Source: Limnobacter litoralis (GTDB lineage Bacteria; Pseudomonadota; Gammaproteobacteria; Burkholderiales; Burkholderiaceae_B). Taken from it: a stretch of 64,000 bases of DNA. Location of the stretch: NCBI RefSeq assembly GCF_030160455.1, contig NZ_BSOJ01000012.1, positions 62,001 through 126,000 of the forward strand. Direction: 5' to 3'. The notes below the pieces were generated by a model. That model was not told the origin of the DNA. It did no database searches and saw only the letters and a program-made list of their open reading frames with translations. The position numbers and the translations under genes are program-made. Of this stretch, positions 46,264-54,605 are shown piece after piece. Position 1 is the first letter of the stretch, and every line of letters starts with the position of its first letter.

Positions 46264-46842
46264 ATGGTGCGTTGGTCAATGGCCTGGTTGGTTGCATTCA
46301 TGTGCCTTCTTCCCGCGGTCACTTTGGCTGCTGAAGAGTCGGACTTGCCGACCGTGATTACTCAGCTGTCAAAAATCATTCCGGATTTCAAACTCGATTA
46401 CACCGTTGAGAGAACTCGCAGCCGTGCTTATGTGTCAGAGAAGCAGGGTGGGTCAGTCTTGACCATTGACCCGGATTTTTTGAATTTCATCAGTCCGACA
46501 GCGTTGTTGTTTGTTGTGGCCCATGAGTACGCGCATGTGTATTTTCACCATCAGGAAAAGCTGGGTGTCGAGGCCATGCAGTTGGCGGCATTGCCAACCC
46601 CGGAGATGGCCTTTGAGGCGCTGGCTTCTCAGCCTGTTCAGCAGGAAAAGCTGGATGCCCTGAATCGTCAATTCGAGCTGGACGCCGATGAGCAGGCAGT
46701 CAAGTGGCTGGCCAAGCTGGACATTGTGGCTTGCAGCAGTGACGTATTGGCAAGCATCGATGACGGGGGTGTGAGCATGGTGATGGACCGTTCACACCCC
46801 GGGTTTTACACGCGCAAACAGTTGATCTGCAGAAAACCTTAG
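46264..46842 (+). CDS. Secreted minimal M48-like metallopeptidase
   Basis: A 192-residue protein with a Sec signal peptide (about residues 1-22, WLVAFMCLLPAVTLAA). The zinc motif VVAHEYAHVYFHH and the third-ligand motif FELDADEQAVKWL match M48 peptidases, but no membrane helix or further domain is present, so this is a very compact gluzincin. It ends RKQLICRKP; two Cys near the C-terminus could form a disulfide. The ATG at 46264 has AAGGAG five bases upstream; a GTG at 46258 overlaps that site. It is divergent from the unknown gene at 46150 and overlaps the end of the gene at 47309 by four bases. Confidence 0.78.
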   Translation: MVRWSMAWLVAFMCLLPAVTLAAEESDLPTVITQLSKIIPDFKLDYTVERTRSRAYVSEKQGGSVLTIDPDFLNFISPTALLFVVAHEYAHVYFHHQEKLGVEAMQLAALPTPEMAFEALASQPVQQEKLDALNRQFELDADEQAVKWLAKLDIVACSSDVLASIDDGGVSMVMDRSHPGFYTRKQLICRKP

Positions 46843-47309
46843 GTTTGTGTGGTTTGGCTTTGTTGCCTGAGCAAAGCCGCAACTTGCCGAAGCGATTCAC
46901 CACTATAGACACGATGCTGACCCTGCAAAAATAGGGGTATGAATTCATCAGGTCGAATGATGTTCGCAAGGGTGTCCCAGTTTTCGGGTGATTGCGGATG
47001 CAATTGAAGTGCGATGACTGCTGCGCCTGTTGCATTCATGGCTTCAGCGGACTGATTGGAAAGACACACTTGCGCAAATACGGCACTGTTGAGGCTGGCC
47101 TCGCGATTCAACATGTACTGTGCCAGCTGTCGCCAGTGACTGGCCAGAAAGGGTGCCCTGGCAACAATGTGTTGCGCGATGAAGCTCGCGGACTGACTAA
47201 AATAGACTGGTCTTTCAATGGGGCCAGTGGCAGGTGTTGGTGCAATGTCGGTTGGGTGGGATGCACTTGAACTGCCGGCGGCAGAAGCCGGGTTGATGTA
47301 ATTTTGCAT
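46839..47309 (-). CDS. Unknown 156-aa protein; candidate member of the hrp-box regulon
   Basis: Family not recognised. The N-terminal 40 residues are rich in Ser, Ala, Pro and Thr (SAAGSSSASHP, APTPATGP), a composition common at the N-termini of type III secreted proteins. The rest is helical with no signal peptide or membrane helix (ASHWRQLAQYMLNREASLNSAVF). Start ATG 47309 has GGAGG at ideal distance; the frame continues to 47411 without a good site. The 3' end overlaps the convergent mini-M48 gene by four bases. A weak promoter match lies at 47337-47365. Confidence 0.6.
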   Translation of the reverse strand: MQNYINPASAAGSSSASHPTDIAPTPATGPIERPVYFSQSASFIAQHIVARAPFLASHWRQLAQYMLNREASLNSAVFAQVCLSNQSAEAMNATGAAVIALQLHPQSPENWDTLANIIRPDEFIPLFLQGQHRVYSGESLRQVAALLRQQSQTTQT

Positions 47310-47336
47310 TTGCGGAACCTCCAGAAGAAGACGGCC

Positions 47337-47365
47337 TACGTTACCGTCCCATCGTCTCTGGTTCC
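47337..47365 (-). promoter_or_regulatory. Weak HrpL-like ECF promoter
   Basis: Minus strand GGAACC (47365-47360, extended GGGAACC), a 16-base spacer and TAACGTA (47343-47337), two mismatches to CCACNNA. A second GGAACC lies at 47376-47371 without a fitting -10. The -35 is good and the -10 is poor. Confidence 0.3.
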
Positions 47366-47383
47366 CGCAAGGTTCCGTTCTGC

Positions 47384-48640
47384 CTATCGGCCCAGCGCCT
47401 CTGCCACCCATTCAACCCAGTGTCGCACTTCAATGCTGGCACCGCTTTCCAGGTGACCCAGGCAACCAATATTGGCTGAGGCGATCGCTTGCGGATTGCC
47501 TGCCATCAGGCTCGCCAACTTGCGTTTTTTCAGTTCGGCCGACAGTTCAGGCTGCAACACCGAATACGTGCCGGCGGAGCCGCAGCACAGGTGACTGTCT
47601 TGAACTGGGGTCAGTTCGAAGCCCAGTGTGCGGAGCACATTCTCGACCACGCCTTTCACTTTTTGGCCATGCTGAAGGGTGCAGGGTGGATGAAACGCAA
47701 TTTTGCCGGGAATGGCTTCAGCCTGAATGGCAGCCTTCACTTTGGGGGCGAGCTGATGCAGAGCTTCTGTGCTTTGAGCCGCCACGAATTCGCCAAGGTC
47801 CATGGTCAATTCCGAAATACGCGTTGCCTTGGCAGCGTAGTCTGGATGGTCGGCCAGGTAGTGCCCGTATTCCCGAACGGTGACGCCGCAGCCGGATGCG
47901 TTCATCACCAGTGCCTGCACTTCACCGCTCTCGATCAAAGGCCACCAGGCGTCCACGTTGGCTTTCATTTGTTCGAGCCCACCCTGATGGTCGTTCAGGT
48001 GGTATTTCACTGCGCCGCAGCAACCCGATTCATTCACAATCATGCCTTGCACGCCCAGTGCATCCAGCACGACAGACGTAGCCGGGTCAATGGAGGGCAT
48101 CATGGCCGGTTGAACACACCCATTCAACAGGATGACCTTGCGGGTGTGCTTGCTTGTGGGCCAAGCCGGCGTGTAGCGTTTGGCCGGTATTTTGGCCTTC
48201 ACACTGGCGGGCAGAAGGCCACGCACCATTTTCCCCATGACCATGCCGGTGTCAAACAAGGCACGGTTGGTCATCAGGCCTTTCAAGCCTGCACGCATGG
48301 CTTTCTCTGCTGCGGGGCGCGGCACTTGTTCATCCACGATTTTCTTGCCGATGTCGATCAGCTTGCCGTATTGAACACCAGAGGGACAAGTGGTTTCGCA
48401 GTTGCGGCAAGTCAGGCAGCGGTCCAGATGCTGTTGGGTCTTGCGGGTAACCTCTTTGCCTTCCAGCATTTGCTTGATCAGGTAGATCCGGCCCCGCGGG
48501 CTGTCCAGTTCGTCCCCCAGTATTTGATACGTTGGGCAGGTGGCTGTACAGAATCCGCAATGCACACATTTGCGGAGAATGGTTTCAGCGGCTTTGCCCT
48601 CGGGGGTGTCTTTGATCCAATCGGCTAAATGGGTATCCAT
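47384..48640 (-). CDS. glcF: Glycolate oxidase, iron-sulfur subunit
   Basis: A 418-residue protein with two ferredoxin-type [4Fe-4S] motifs (CVHCGFCTATCP near residue 25 and CLTCRNCETTCP near 76). Two CCG-type cysteine-rich domains (SGCCGAVKYHL and CCGSAGTYS) follow. It passes electrons from glycolate oxidised by GlcD/GlcE to the membrane quinone pool. ATG 48640 is used because the longer frame to 48673 overlaps glcE. It is the last gene of glcDEF. Large frames on the opposite strand are shadows. Confidence 0.96.
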   Translation of the reverse strand: MDTHLADWIKDTPEGKAAETILRKCVHCGFCTATCPTYQILGDELDSPRGRIYLIKQMLEGKEVTRKTQQHLDRCLTCRNCETTCPSGVQYGKLIDIGKKIVDEQVPRPAAEKAMRAGLKGLMTNRALFDTGMVMGKMVRGLLPASVKAKIPAKRYTPAWPTSKHTRKVILLNGCVQPAMMPSIDPATSVVLDALGVQGMIVNESGCCGAVKYHLNDHQGGLEQMKANVDAWWPLIESGEVQALVMNASGCGVTVREYGHYLADHPDYAAKATRISELTMDLGEFVAAQSTEALHQLAPKVKAAIQAEAIPGKIAFHPPCTLQHGQKVKGVVENVLRTLGFELTPVQDSHLCCGSAGTYSVLQPELSAELKKRKLASLMAGNPQAIASANIGCLGHLESGASIEVRHWVEWVAEALGR

Positions 48641-48656
48641 GGGGTCTCTGGCTAGG

Positions 48657-49733
48657 TTAGAGGATTGGCGCAATCCGTTGTGGGCTTAAAATCCCGACGG
48701 GGTCCAGTTCCTGTTTAAGGCGGCGCTGCAGGGTCAGCATCGCGGCTGAAGGCATTTGAAACGCATTCAGGCGGGCGTCAGAAGATTCGGTGCGGTAAAG
48801 CGTGGCATGGCCGCCCGCGCGGCTTGCTGCGCCGCGAATCATGTCGGCAGACAAGCCGGGCACAGCTTTCAGCCAACGCTGGCCACCTGCCCATTCCACC
48901 AGCATGTCCCCTTCAAGGCCGAGGTCGTGCGTGGTGGGGGGCACTGCAAGACGCCAAATGTCTGCACTGGTCTTGAAAAATGCGTGGGTTTGGTCCCGCA
49001 GTGAGAGCCAGTATGCACTGGCCACCTCTTCTGCAACCACCTCGCCGCCCATGGTTTGAATGGCGGCTGTGACAGCGGCTTGCGCGCCACGCAGGCGAAC
49101 CCAAAGTACACCGTTTTCCCACGCGCTTGCTGAAATGGGAAGGGGTTGCCCAAGCCAGGTGTTGATCTGGCTGATGGCTTCGTTCTGGTTGAAATCGAAC
49201 CGCAGTGTTGCACCCGCCGGGGCCTGCGGCATCACTTTGATCGACAAATCCACCGCGATACACAGGGTGCCCATGCTGCCGGGCAACATGCGTGACACGT
49301 CGTATCCAGCCACGTTTTTCATGACCGTACCGCCAAAATGCAGCAGTTGGCCTTTGCCATCCACCACCGTGCAGCCGAGCACGTAATCCTTGACTGGGCC
49401 ACGAGCCAGGCGGCCCGGCCCGGACAGCCCGGCGCAAATTGTGCCGCCTAGGGTGGATTCTGCAGAAAATCGGGGCGGCTCAAACGCCAGTTCTTGACGG
49501 TTTTCGGCCAGCGCAGCTTCAATTTCAGCCAGTGGTGTGCCCGCCTTGGCGGTGATCACAAGTTCCGTGGGTTCGTATTCCAGAATGCCGCTGTGCGCGC
49601 GCATATCAAGCGCTTCACCTTGCAGCGGGCCGCCGTAAAAGTGCTTGCTGCCTGCACCCTGCGGGCGCAGTGCCGTTCCGGATCGCGCACAGGCTTCCAC
49701 CTGTGCGCACAGTGTTTCAATGAAATCGCTCAT
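48657..49733 (-). CDS. glcE: Glycolate oxidase, FAD-binding subunit
   Basis: A 358-residue FAD_binding_4 protein. GTALRPQGAGSKHFYGG binds the FAD pyrophosphate. EYEPTELVITAKAGTPLAEIEAAL, FEPPRFSAESTLGGTICAGLSGPGRLARG and KNVAGYDVSRMLPGSMGTLC are the characteristic GlcE blocks. It forms the flavin heart of the glycolate dehydrogenase complex with GlcD. It lies between glcD (9 bases upstream) and glcF (16 bases downstream). Confidence 0.95.
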   Translation of the reverse strand: MSDFIETLCAQVEACARSGTALRPQGAGSKHFYGGPLQGEALDMRAHSGILEYEPTELVITAKAGTPLAEIEAALAENRQELAFEPPRFSAESTLGGTICAGLSGPGRLARGPVKDYVLGCTVVDGKGQLLHFGGTVMKNVAGYDVSRMLPGSMGTLCIAVDLSIKVMPQAPAGATLRFDFNQNEAISQINTWLGQPLPISASAWENGVLWVRLRGAQAAVTAAIQTMGGEVVAEEVASAYWLSLRDQTHAFFKTSADIWRLAVPPTTHDLGLEGDMLVEWAGGQRWLKAVPGLSADMIRGAASRAGGHATLYRTESSDARLNAFQMPSAAMLTLQRRLKQELDPVGILSPQRIAPIL

Positions 49734-49742
49734 GTCTGGCTT

Positions 49743-51233
49743 TTAAAAACGGGGTAGGTCGGCAAACGGCATTTTGCCGTGGTGAACGTGCATGCGTCCG
49801 TATTCGGCGCATCGCGCCAGTGTGGGAATGACCTTGCCCGGATTCAGCAGGCCGACCGGGTCGAATGCACGCTTCACGGCAAAGAAAGTGTCCAGTTCGG
49901 CACGTGAAAATTGAACGCACATCTGGTTGATTTTCTCGATGCCCACGCCGTGTTCACCGGTGACGGTGCCACCCACTTCCACACACAGTTCCAGAATTTC
50001 AGCACCGAAGTCTTCGGCACGCTTGATTTCTTCCGGTTTGTTGGCATCAAACAGAATCAATGGGTGAAGGTTTCCATCGCCCGCGTGAAACACATTGGCG
50101 CAACGCATGTTGTACTTCACTTCCATTTCGGTAATTGCCGTCAATACCCGCGCCAGCTGGCTGCGGGGAATGGTGCCGTCCATGCAGTAATAGTCAGGGC
50201 TGATTCGACCTGCTGCGGGGAAGGCGTTTTTCCGACCTGCCCAGAAACGCATGCGTTCGGCTTCGCTTTGCGACACCTTGATTGCAGTGGCGCCACAGCC
50301 ATTCAGAACCTGTGTCATCGCTTCAATTTCTTCGGTCACTTCTTCGGGGGTGCCATCGGATTCAAGCAACAAAATGGCTTCAGCCTCTGTGTCGTAACCG
50401 GCGTTCACAAAGGGTTCGACCATTTGCGAAGCCCGCTTGTCCATCATCTCCAGACCGGCCGGAATAATGCCCGCCTTGATGACCGCAGCCACCGCGTTGC
50501 CAGCGTTGACCACATTGTCGAATGACGCCATGATGACCTGCGCCAGGGCAGGTTTTGGCACCAGTTTGACGGTGATTTCCGTGGCCACTGCCAGCATGCC
50601 CTCAGAGCCAATCAGCACATTCAGCAAATCCAGCCCGGGGCTGTCGGGTGCCTCGGAACCAAACTCGACAATCTCGCCTTCGATGGTGACAGCGCGCACT
50701 TTCAGAACGTTGTGCACGGTCAGGCCGTATTTCAGACAGTGCACGCCACCGGAGTTTTCGGCGATGTTGCCGCCAATGGAGCAGGCAATCTGGCTGGAGG
50801 GGTCTGGCGCGTAGTACAAATTCAGGTGGGCAACCGCCTCGGAAATGGCCAGATTACGCACCCCGGGCTGAACCAGAGCCGTGCGCGCATGCTGGTCGAC
50901 TTTCAGGATTTTGTTGAATTTGGCCATGCCCAGCAAAATGCCGGCGGGGTGGGGCTGTGCACCACCGGAAAGGCCTGTGCCTGCACCACGCGCAACAACG
51001 GGCACATTCAACGATTTGGCCAGCTTCAAGATGGCCACCACCTGTTCCTCGGTTTCTGGCAATGCAACCACCAGCGGCATTTCGCGAAACAGCGACAAGC
51101 CATCGCATTCGTAGGGCTTCTTCCGCTCGTAGTCATCCAGCACCGAATGGGAAGGCAGAATTTTCTTCAAGCCTTCAATCACGGCGTTGCGTTGCGCCAG
51201 AGAAATCTGGAACTCTTCTGTGGGGGCGTTCAT
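49743..51233 (-). CDS. glcD: Glycolate oxidase, subunit GlcD
   Basis: A 496-residue FAD-linked oxidase subunit. The FAD-binding blocks are VVARGAGTGLSGGA (near residues 97-110), NNSGGV-like GNIAENSGGVHCLKYGL, and LIGSEGMLAVATEI. The C-terminal cap has NVFHAGDGNLHP and VGGTVTGEHGVGIEK, with the His residues typical for 2-hydroxyacid binding. It oxidises glycolate (or D-lactate) to the keto acid. First gene of glcDEF. Length equals E. coli GlcD (499). Confidence 0.96.
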   Translation of the reverse strand: MNAPTEEFQISLAQRNAVIEGLKKILPSHSVLDDYERKKPYECDGLSLFREMPLVVALPETEEQVVAILKLAKSLNVPVVARGAGTGLSGGAQPHPAGILLGMAKFNKILKVDQHARTALVQPGVRNLAISEAVAHLNLYYAPDPSSQIACSIGGNIAENSGGVHCLKYGLTVHNVLKVRAVTIEGEIVEFGSEAPDSPGLDLLNVLIGSEGMLAVATEITVKLVPKPALAQVIMASFDNVVNAGNAVAAVIKAGIIPAGLEMMDKRASQMVEPFVNAGYDTEAEAILLLESDGTPEEVTEEIEAMTQVLNGCGATAIKVSQSEAERMRFWAGRKNAFPAAGRISPDYYCMDGTIPRSQLARVLTAITEMEVKYNMRCANVFHAGDGNLHPLILFDANKPEEIKRAEDFGAEILELCVEVGGTVTGEHGVGIEKINQMCVQFSRAELDTFFAVKRAFDPVGLLNPGKVIPTLARCAEYGRMHVHHGKMPFADLPRF

Positions 51234-51248
51234 GCTGCAGGTGTCCTT

Positions 51249-53303
51249 TCAAAGATACTGAAAGGATACCCAAGTTGGCTCTGTTGTGGGAATTGGTGGT
51301 TGCCCGATGCGTGAAGCGCCGCAGTTCTTCCAGTCGATTTTGAACTGTTGCATGGCCTGGGTGGCATTTTGCGCGCCTGTTTCGATGTGACCGGCGTTGA
51401 TCAGCAGTTCCTGCGCGGCACTTTGACCCTGACGTATCAAGTCATTGAGTTGGCTGATGACCAAACCAATGGCTTTGCTGCCCTTTTCCGGGCCCTCCAG
51501 CATGAAGGCGATTTGTGCGAGGCTGCCCGAGGTGTGGCTTGCAAATTGACCCAGATCACCAATGTGCCCCACCACGTTTTCTGCATGCTGACCGGATTGC
51601 GCGACGATTTCCAGCCATTGCTTGAGTTGAGACAAGGCGTTGTCAGTGTTTGAAGACAATCCGCCAAGCCGCTCACGGATGGTCTGAGTCGCTGTCGTGG
51701 TTTGATCGGCAAGGCGTCGAACCTCGTCGGCAACCACCGCGAAGCCGCGTCCCTGTTCCCCAGCGCGTGCCGCTTCAATCGACGCATTGAGTGCCAGTAA
51801 ATTGGTACGCTCGGCCAGTTCATCGATGACTGAGGTAACCGCCTGTATGGCGTTGGCTTCTTCCGCCAAGTTGTGCATCACTTGCTGGTAATTCTGGGCT
51901 TGCTGTTTAAGCAAGGTGGAGTTTCGACTGACGTTGTCGGCGATAGCCTGGCCTTGCCCGCATTTTCGTTCTCCGTCCAGCGCCAGGGCTTTCAAAGTGT
52001 CCAGTTGTTCGAAAACCCTGCCCAGTGCATCACTGAGTTGCTCAAAGGTGTTTGACAGGCTTGCCGAAGCGCCGGTTTGGCTTTGAGTCACCGTTTCAAT
52101 GGCCTGACTGATGTTGACCAGCTGACGTGAATGGTCTGCGGCGCTGTTGACCGTGTTGCGAATGGCCTGGAGTGATTGCCTCATGGTGTTCTGCGCATGG
52201 CCGAGTCCTCTGGAAATGTCACTGATTTCATCGCTGCCCAGCGGCTGTATTTGCTTGGTCAGATCTCCTTGGGCAAACAGGCTGGCTTGTTGTTGAATGC
52301 GCTTGACCGCCTTGAGCAGCCCCCGGAGGATGGCGACTGTGGCGCCCAGTGCAAGGCAAATGGCCAGACCCGCACCCAGTAAAAGGGCGGTTCTTTGTTT
52401 TTTCAGCGTTTCCTGTTTTGTAAGCAGGGCCTGATCTGTGTTGCCCAAATCTTGTGCTGACAGTCCTTCCAATGAAAACATGGCTTGCGTGGCCGCAGTA
52501 TTCAAAAGTGCGGCTGCATCGGAGACATATTCAAAACCAAGTTCGAGATTGTCGGTCATTTCTTTGATTTTTGGCTCAAGCGCAGTCACGATGTGTTCGA
52601 TGTTTTGTCGTGACGCATTCAGTTCATTTTGATGAACCGGGTCCTGCGCTGCACGCCTCGAGAAAAGGTTTTCAAGGCGGATCGCAGAGTTCTTGAGCAC
52701 AGCCATGGCTGACAATGCCTTTTGCTTGTCCGCCCCACCCACCAAAGCAAATCCCAGTTGTGCCAGTGTGCTGCGCAGGTCTTGCATCAGCTCTGGCATA
52801 CCTTGAGTTCCGGTACTCAGCAAATAGCTGGCCTCCAGGCTTGGGGGTAGCGCCAATCCGGATTGATCAATGATCGACCAGTAAAATGCATTTTGTTCTT
52901 TGAGCAGGGCGGCCACCTCGTCGGGCTTGCTGGTGGCTTTGATCGATTGAATCAGTTCTGCTGATTTTTTTTGCAGATCAGCAGCCGGGCTTTTCAATTT
53001 GAATTGGGCGGGGGCTCGATCAAATGCTTGCGTAAATGCTTTTTCAGTGTCATTTAACCTGGATTTGAAGTTTTTGACGGGGTACACCCGTTGGTTCAAT
53101 TCGAGTTGAACGGCATTGAACCAAGGTTGAGTCACTTTTACCAGTGCGATCGCTTTGCGGGCGTTCGCAAGCTGCCCGCTTTCTACTTCATTGGCCTGAA
53201 GTGCAAAAACCAGCGCAGACACGCACCCCAGCAAACTGACCAAAATGGGCACAGCCAGCTTGATTTTCAGAGAAAAGGCGCTGCGGTTTGGATAGTTGCG
53301 CAT
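51249..53303 (-). CDS. Methyl-accepting chemotaxis protein
   Basis: A 684-residue chemoreceptor. N-terminal helix about residues 13-33, then a periplasmic helical domain of about 280 residues. A second membrane helix (about 305-330, ALLLGAGLAICLALGATVAI) and a HAMP segment (LKAVKRIQQQASLFAQGDLT) follow. The cytoplasmic signalling domain has the invariant hairpin tip ERTNLLALNASIEAARAGEQGRGFAVVADEVRRLA read in parts. Ligand is unknown. Start ATG 53303 follows a nested hairpin at 53304-53360. A glcDEF neighbour does not identify the ligand. Confidence 0.93.
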   Translation of the reverse strand: MRNYPNRSAFSLKIKLAVPILVSLLGCVSALVFALQANEVESGQLANARKAIALVKVTQPWFNAVQLELNQRVYPVKNFKSRLNDTEKAFTQAFDRAPAQFKLKSPAADLQKKSAELIQSIKATSKPDEVAALLKEQNAFYWSIIDQSGLALPPSLEASYLLSTGTQGMPELMQDLRSTLAQLGFALVGGADKQKALSAMAVLKNSAIRLENLFSRRAAQDPVHQNELNASRQNIEHIVTALEPKIKEMTDNLELGFEYVSDAAALLNTAATQAMFSLEGLSAQDLGNTDQALLTKQETLKKQRTALLLGAGLAICLALGATVAILRGLLKAVKRIQQQASLFAQGDLTKQIQPLGSDEISDISRGLGHAQNTMRQSLQAIRNTVNSAADHSRQLVNISQAIETVTQSQTGASASLSNTFEQLSDALGRVFEQLDTLKALALDGERKCGQGQAIADNVSRNSTLLKQQAQNYQQVMHNLAEEANAIQAVTSVIDELAERTNLLALNASIEAARAGEQGRGFAVVADEVRRLADQTTTATQTIRERLGGLSSNTDNALSQLKQWLEIVAQSGQHAENVVGHIGDLGQFASHTSGSLAQIAFMLEGPEKGSKAIGLVISQLNDLIRQGQSAAQELLINAGHIETGAQNATQAMQQFKIDWKNCGASRIGQPPIPTTEPTWVSFQYL

Positions 53304-53360
53304 GGTCGGGCTCAAGGGAAGTGGGTGGCACTTCTTTTTAACTGCCTGCACGCCCCGACC
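53304..53360. repeat. Nested inverted repeats directly before the chemoreceptor start
   Basis: GGTCGGGC (53304-53311) pairs with GCCCCGACC (53352-53360) with one bulged base. Inside it, GAAGTG (53318-53323) and CACTTC (53329-53334) form a tight stem with a 5-base loop, followed by five T on the plus strand. On the mRNA (minus strand) the structure ends at the ATG and could hide the ribosome binding region. On the plus strand it resembles a terminator, but no plus gene precedes it. Confidence 0.4.
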
Positions 53361-53381
53361 AAAATCCCCGGGAGGAGGGGT

Positions 53382-54464
53382 TCACCCGTTCGTGGTGTGG
53401 TTTTGATTGGCGGCTGTCAGAGGCCAGCGCGGGTGCGTCGTCATGCTGTAGCTGCGGTTGTTGAGTAGCTCAGGCTGCTTGGCCAGACGCAAGGCTGCGG
53501 CAAAGGCGATCATGACGCCGTTGTCGGTGCAGAGTGAAAGCGGTGGAAAATAAACGGCAATACCCGCTTTACTGGCCTGTGTCTGCAAGGCCTGTCGCAA
53601 AGCAATGTTCGCACCGACACCCCCTGCAACCACCAACCGCTTGTGCCCGGTTTGTGCTGCGGCGCTCATGCATTTCTTCACAAGCACCTCCACCACAGCG
53701 TTCTGAAAACTGGCGCACAAGTCGGCTTTGTCAGTGTCGGTTAGCTGCATCGTTTCGGTGGGCTGGTCGAGCCCGGCCAGTTTCATGGCCGTGGTCAAAA
53801 CGGCAGTTTTCAGACCTGAAAAACTGAAATCCAGGTTTTTGCTGTGGAGCATGGGGCGTGGAAACGCAAATCGCTGACCGTCGCCGACCTCCGCCAGTTT
53901 GGCCAGTGCGGGTCCGCCGGGGTAAGGCAGTCCAATCATCTTCGCGGTTTTGTCAAAGGCTTCGCCCGCAGCGTCGTCCAGTGTTTCACCCAGCAACTCG
54001 TAGCTGCCCAGTTCATTCACAGCCATCAGTTGCGAATGTCCGCCACTGACCAGCAGGGCGGTGAAAGGAAACGCAGGCGCCGGGTCGGCCAGCAAGGGAG
54101 ACAGCAAATGGCCTTCCAGGTGATGCACCGGAATCACGGGCAATTGAAGGCCGAAAGCGAGCGAGCAGGCAAATGCGCTGCCTGCCATGAGGGCGCCTGG
54201 CAATCCCGGCCCTGCGGTCACTGCAATGGCATCCATGTCTTTCAGTTCGAGTCCTGCCTGCGCAAGCGCCTCTTTCATGAGCGGTTCCAGGCGGCGAATG
54301 TGATCGCGAGAGGCAAGTTCGGGCACCACCCCACCGTAGTCTTTGTGCATGCGAATTTGTGAATGTAGGGCTTGCCCCAGAATTTCGCCGTGCGTGTTGC
54401 AAATGGCCACGCCAGTTTCATCGCAGGAACTTTCAAAACCCAACACCACCCGTGGCTTGCTCAT
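53382..54464 (-). CDS. tsaD: tRNA N6-adenosine threonylcarbamoyltransferase TsaD
   Basis: A 360-residue Kae1/TsaD protein installing threonylcarbamoyl on A37 of ANN-decoding tRNAs with TsaB/TsaE. The metal motif HHLEGH has His115 and His119. [14 protein letters not shown] at the N-terminus, [12 protein letters not shown]-like [39 protein letters not shown], and [12 protein letters not shown] are all present. [12 protein letters not shown] marks the C-terminal nucleotide site. Slightly longer than E. coli TsaD (337) owing to a C-terminal tail. It is divergent from the lipoprotein hydrolase. Confidence 0.97.
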   Translation of the reverse strand: MSKPRVVLGFESSCDETGVAICNTHGEILGQALHSQIRMHKDYGGVVPELASRDHIRRLEPLMKEALAQAGLELKDMDAIAVTAGPGLPGALMAGSAFACSLAFGLQLPVIPVHHLEGHLLSPLLADPAPAFPFTALLVSGGHSQLMAVNELGSYELLGETLDDAAGEAFDKTAKMIGLPYPGGPALAKLAEVGDGQRFAFPRPMLHSKNLDFSFSGLKTAVLTTAMKLAGLDQPTETMQLTDTDKADLCASFQNAVVEVLVKKCMSAAAQTGHKRLVVAGGVGANIALRQALQTQASKAGIAVYFPPLSLCTDNGVMIAFAAALRLAKQPELLNNRSYSMTTHPRWPLTAANQNHTTNG

Positions 54465-54605
54465 CGCACTTCTTACTTGGTCAAACAGGAATTCGTCATT
54501 GTAAACCGGCGTTTAGCCAACCTGCCGTTTGTGGGGGGGCATGAATCTGAAATATGTCTTGCTGAAGTATTACCCCCTATAAAGATGACAATTCGGAGAC
54601 ATGTA

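Noticed and set aside
47489-48628. 379-codon open frame on the plus strand opposite glcF
   Set aside because: Antisense to a clear GlcF; His/Gly/Ala/Phe-rich shadow with no family motif.
54426-54452. GGAACT-N14-CCACCCG as a further HrpL-like promoter for the lipoprotein hydrolase
   Set aside because: Spacer too short, last conserved A missing, located inside tsaD and over 150 bases from the start codon.
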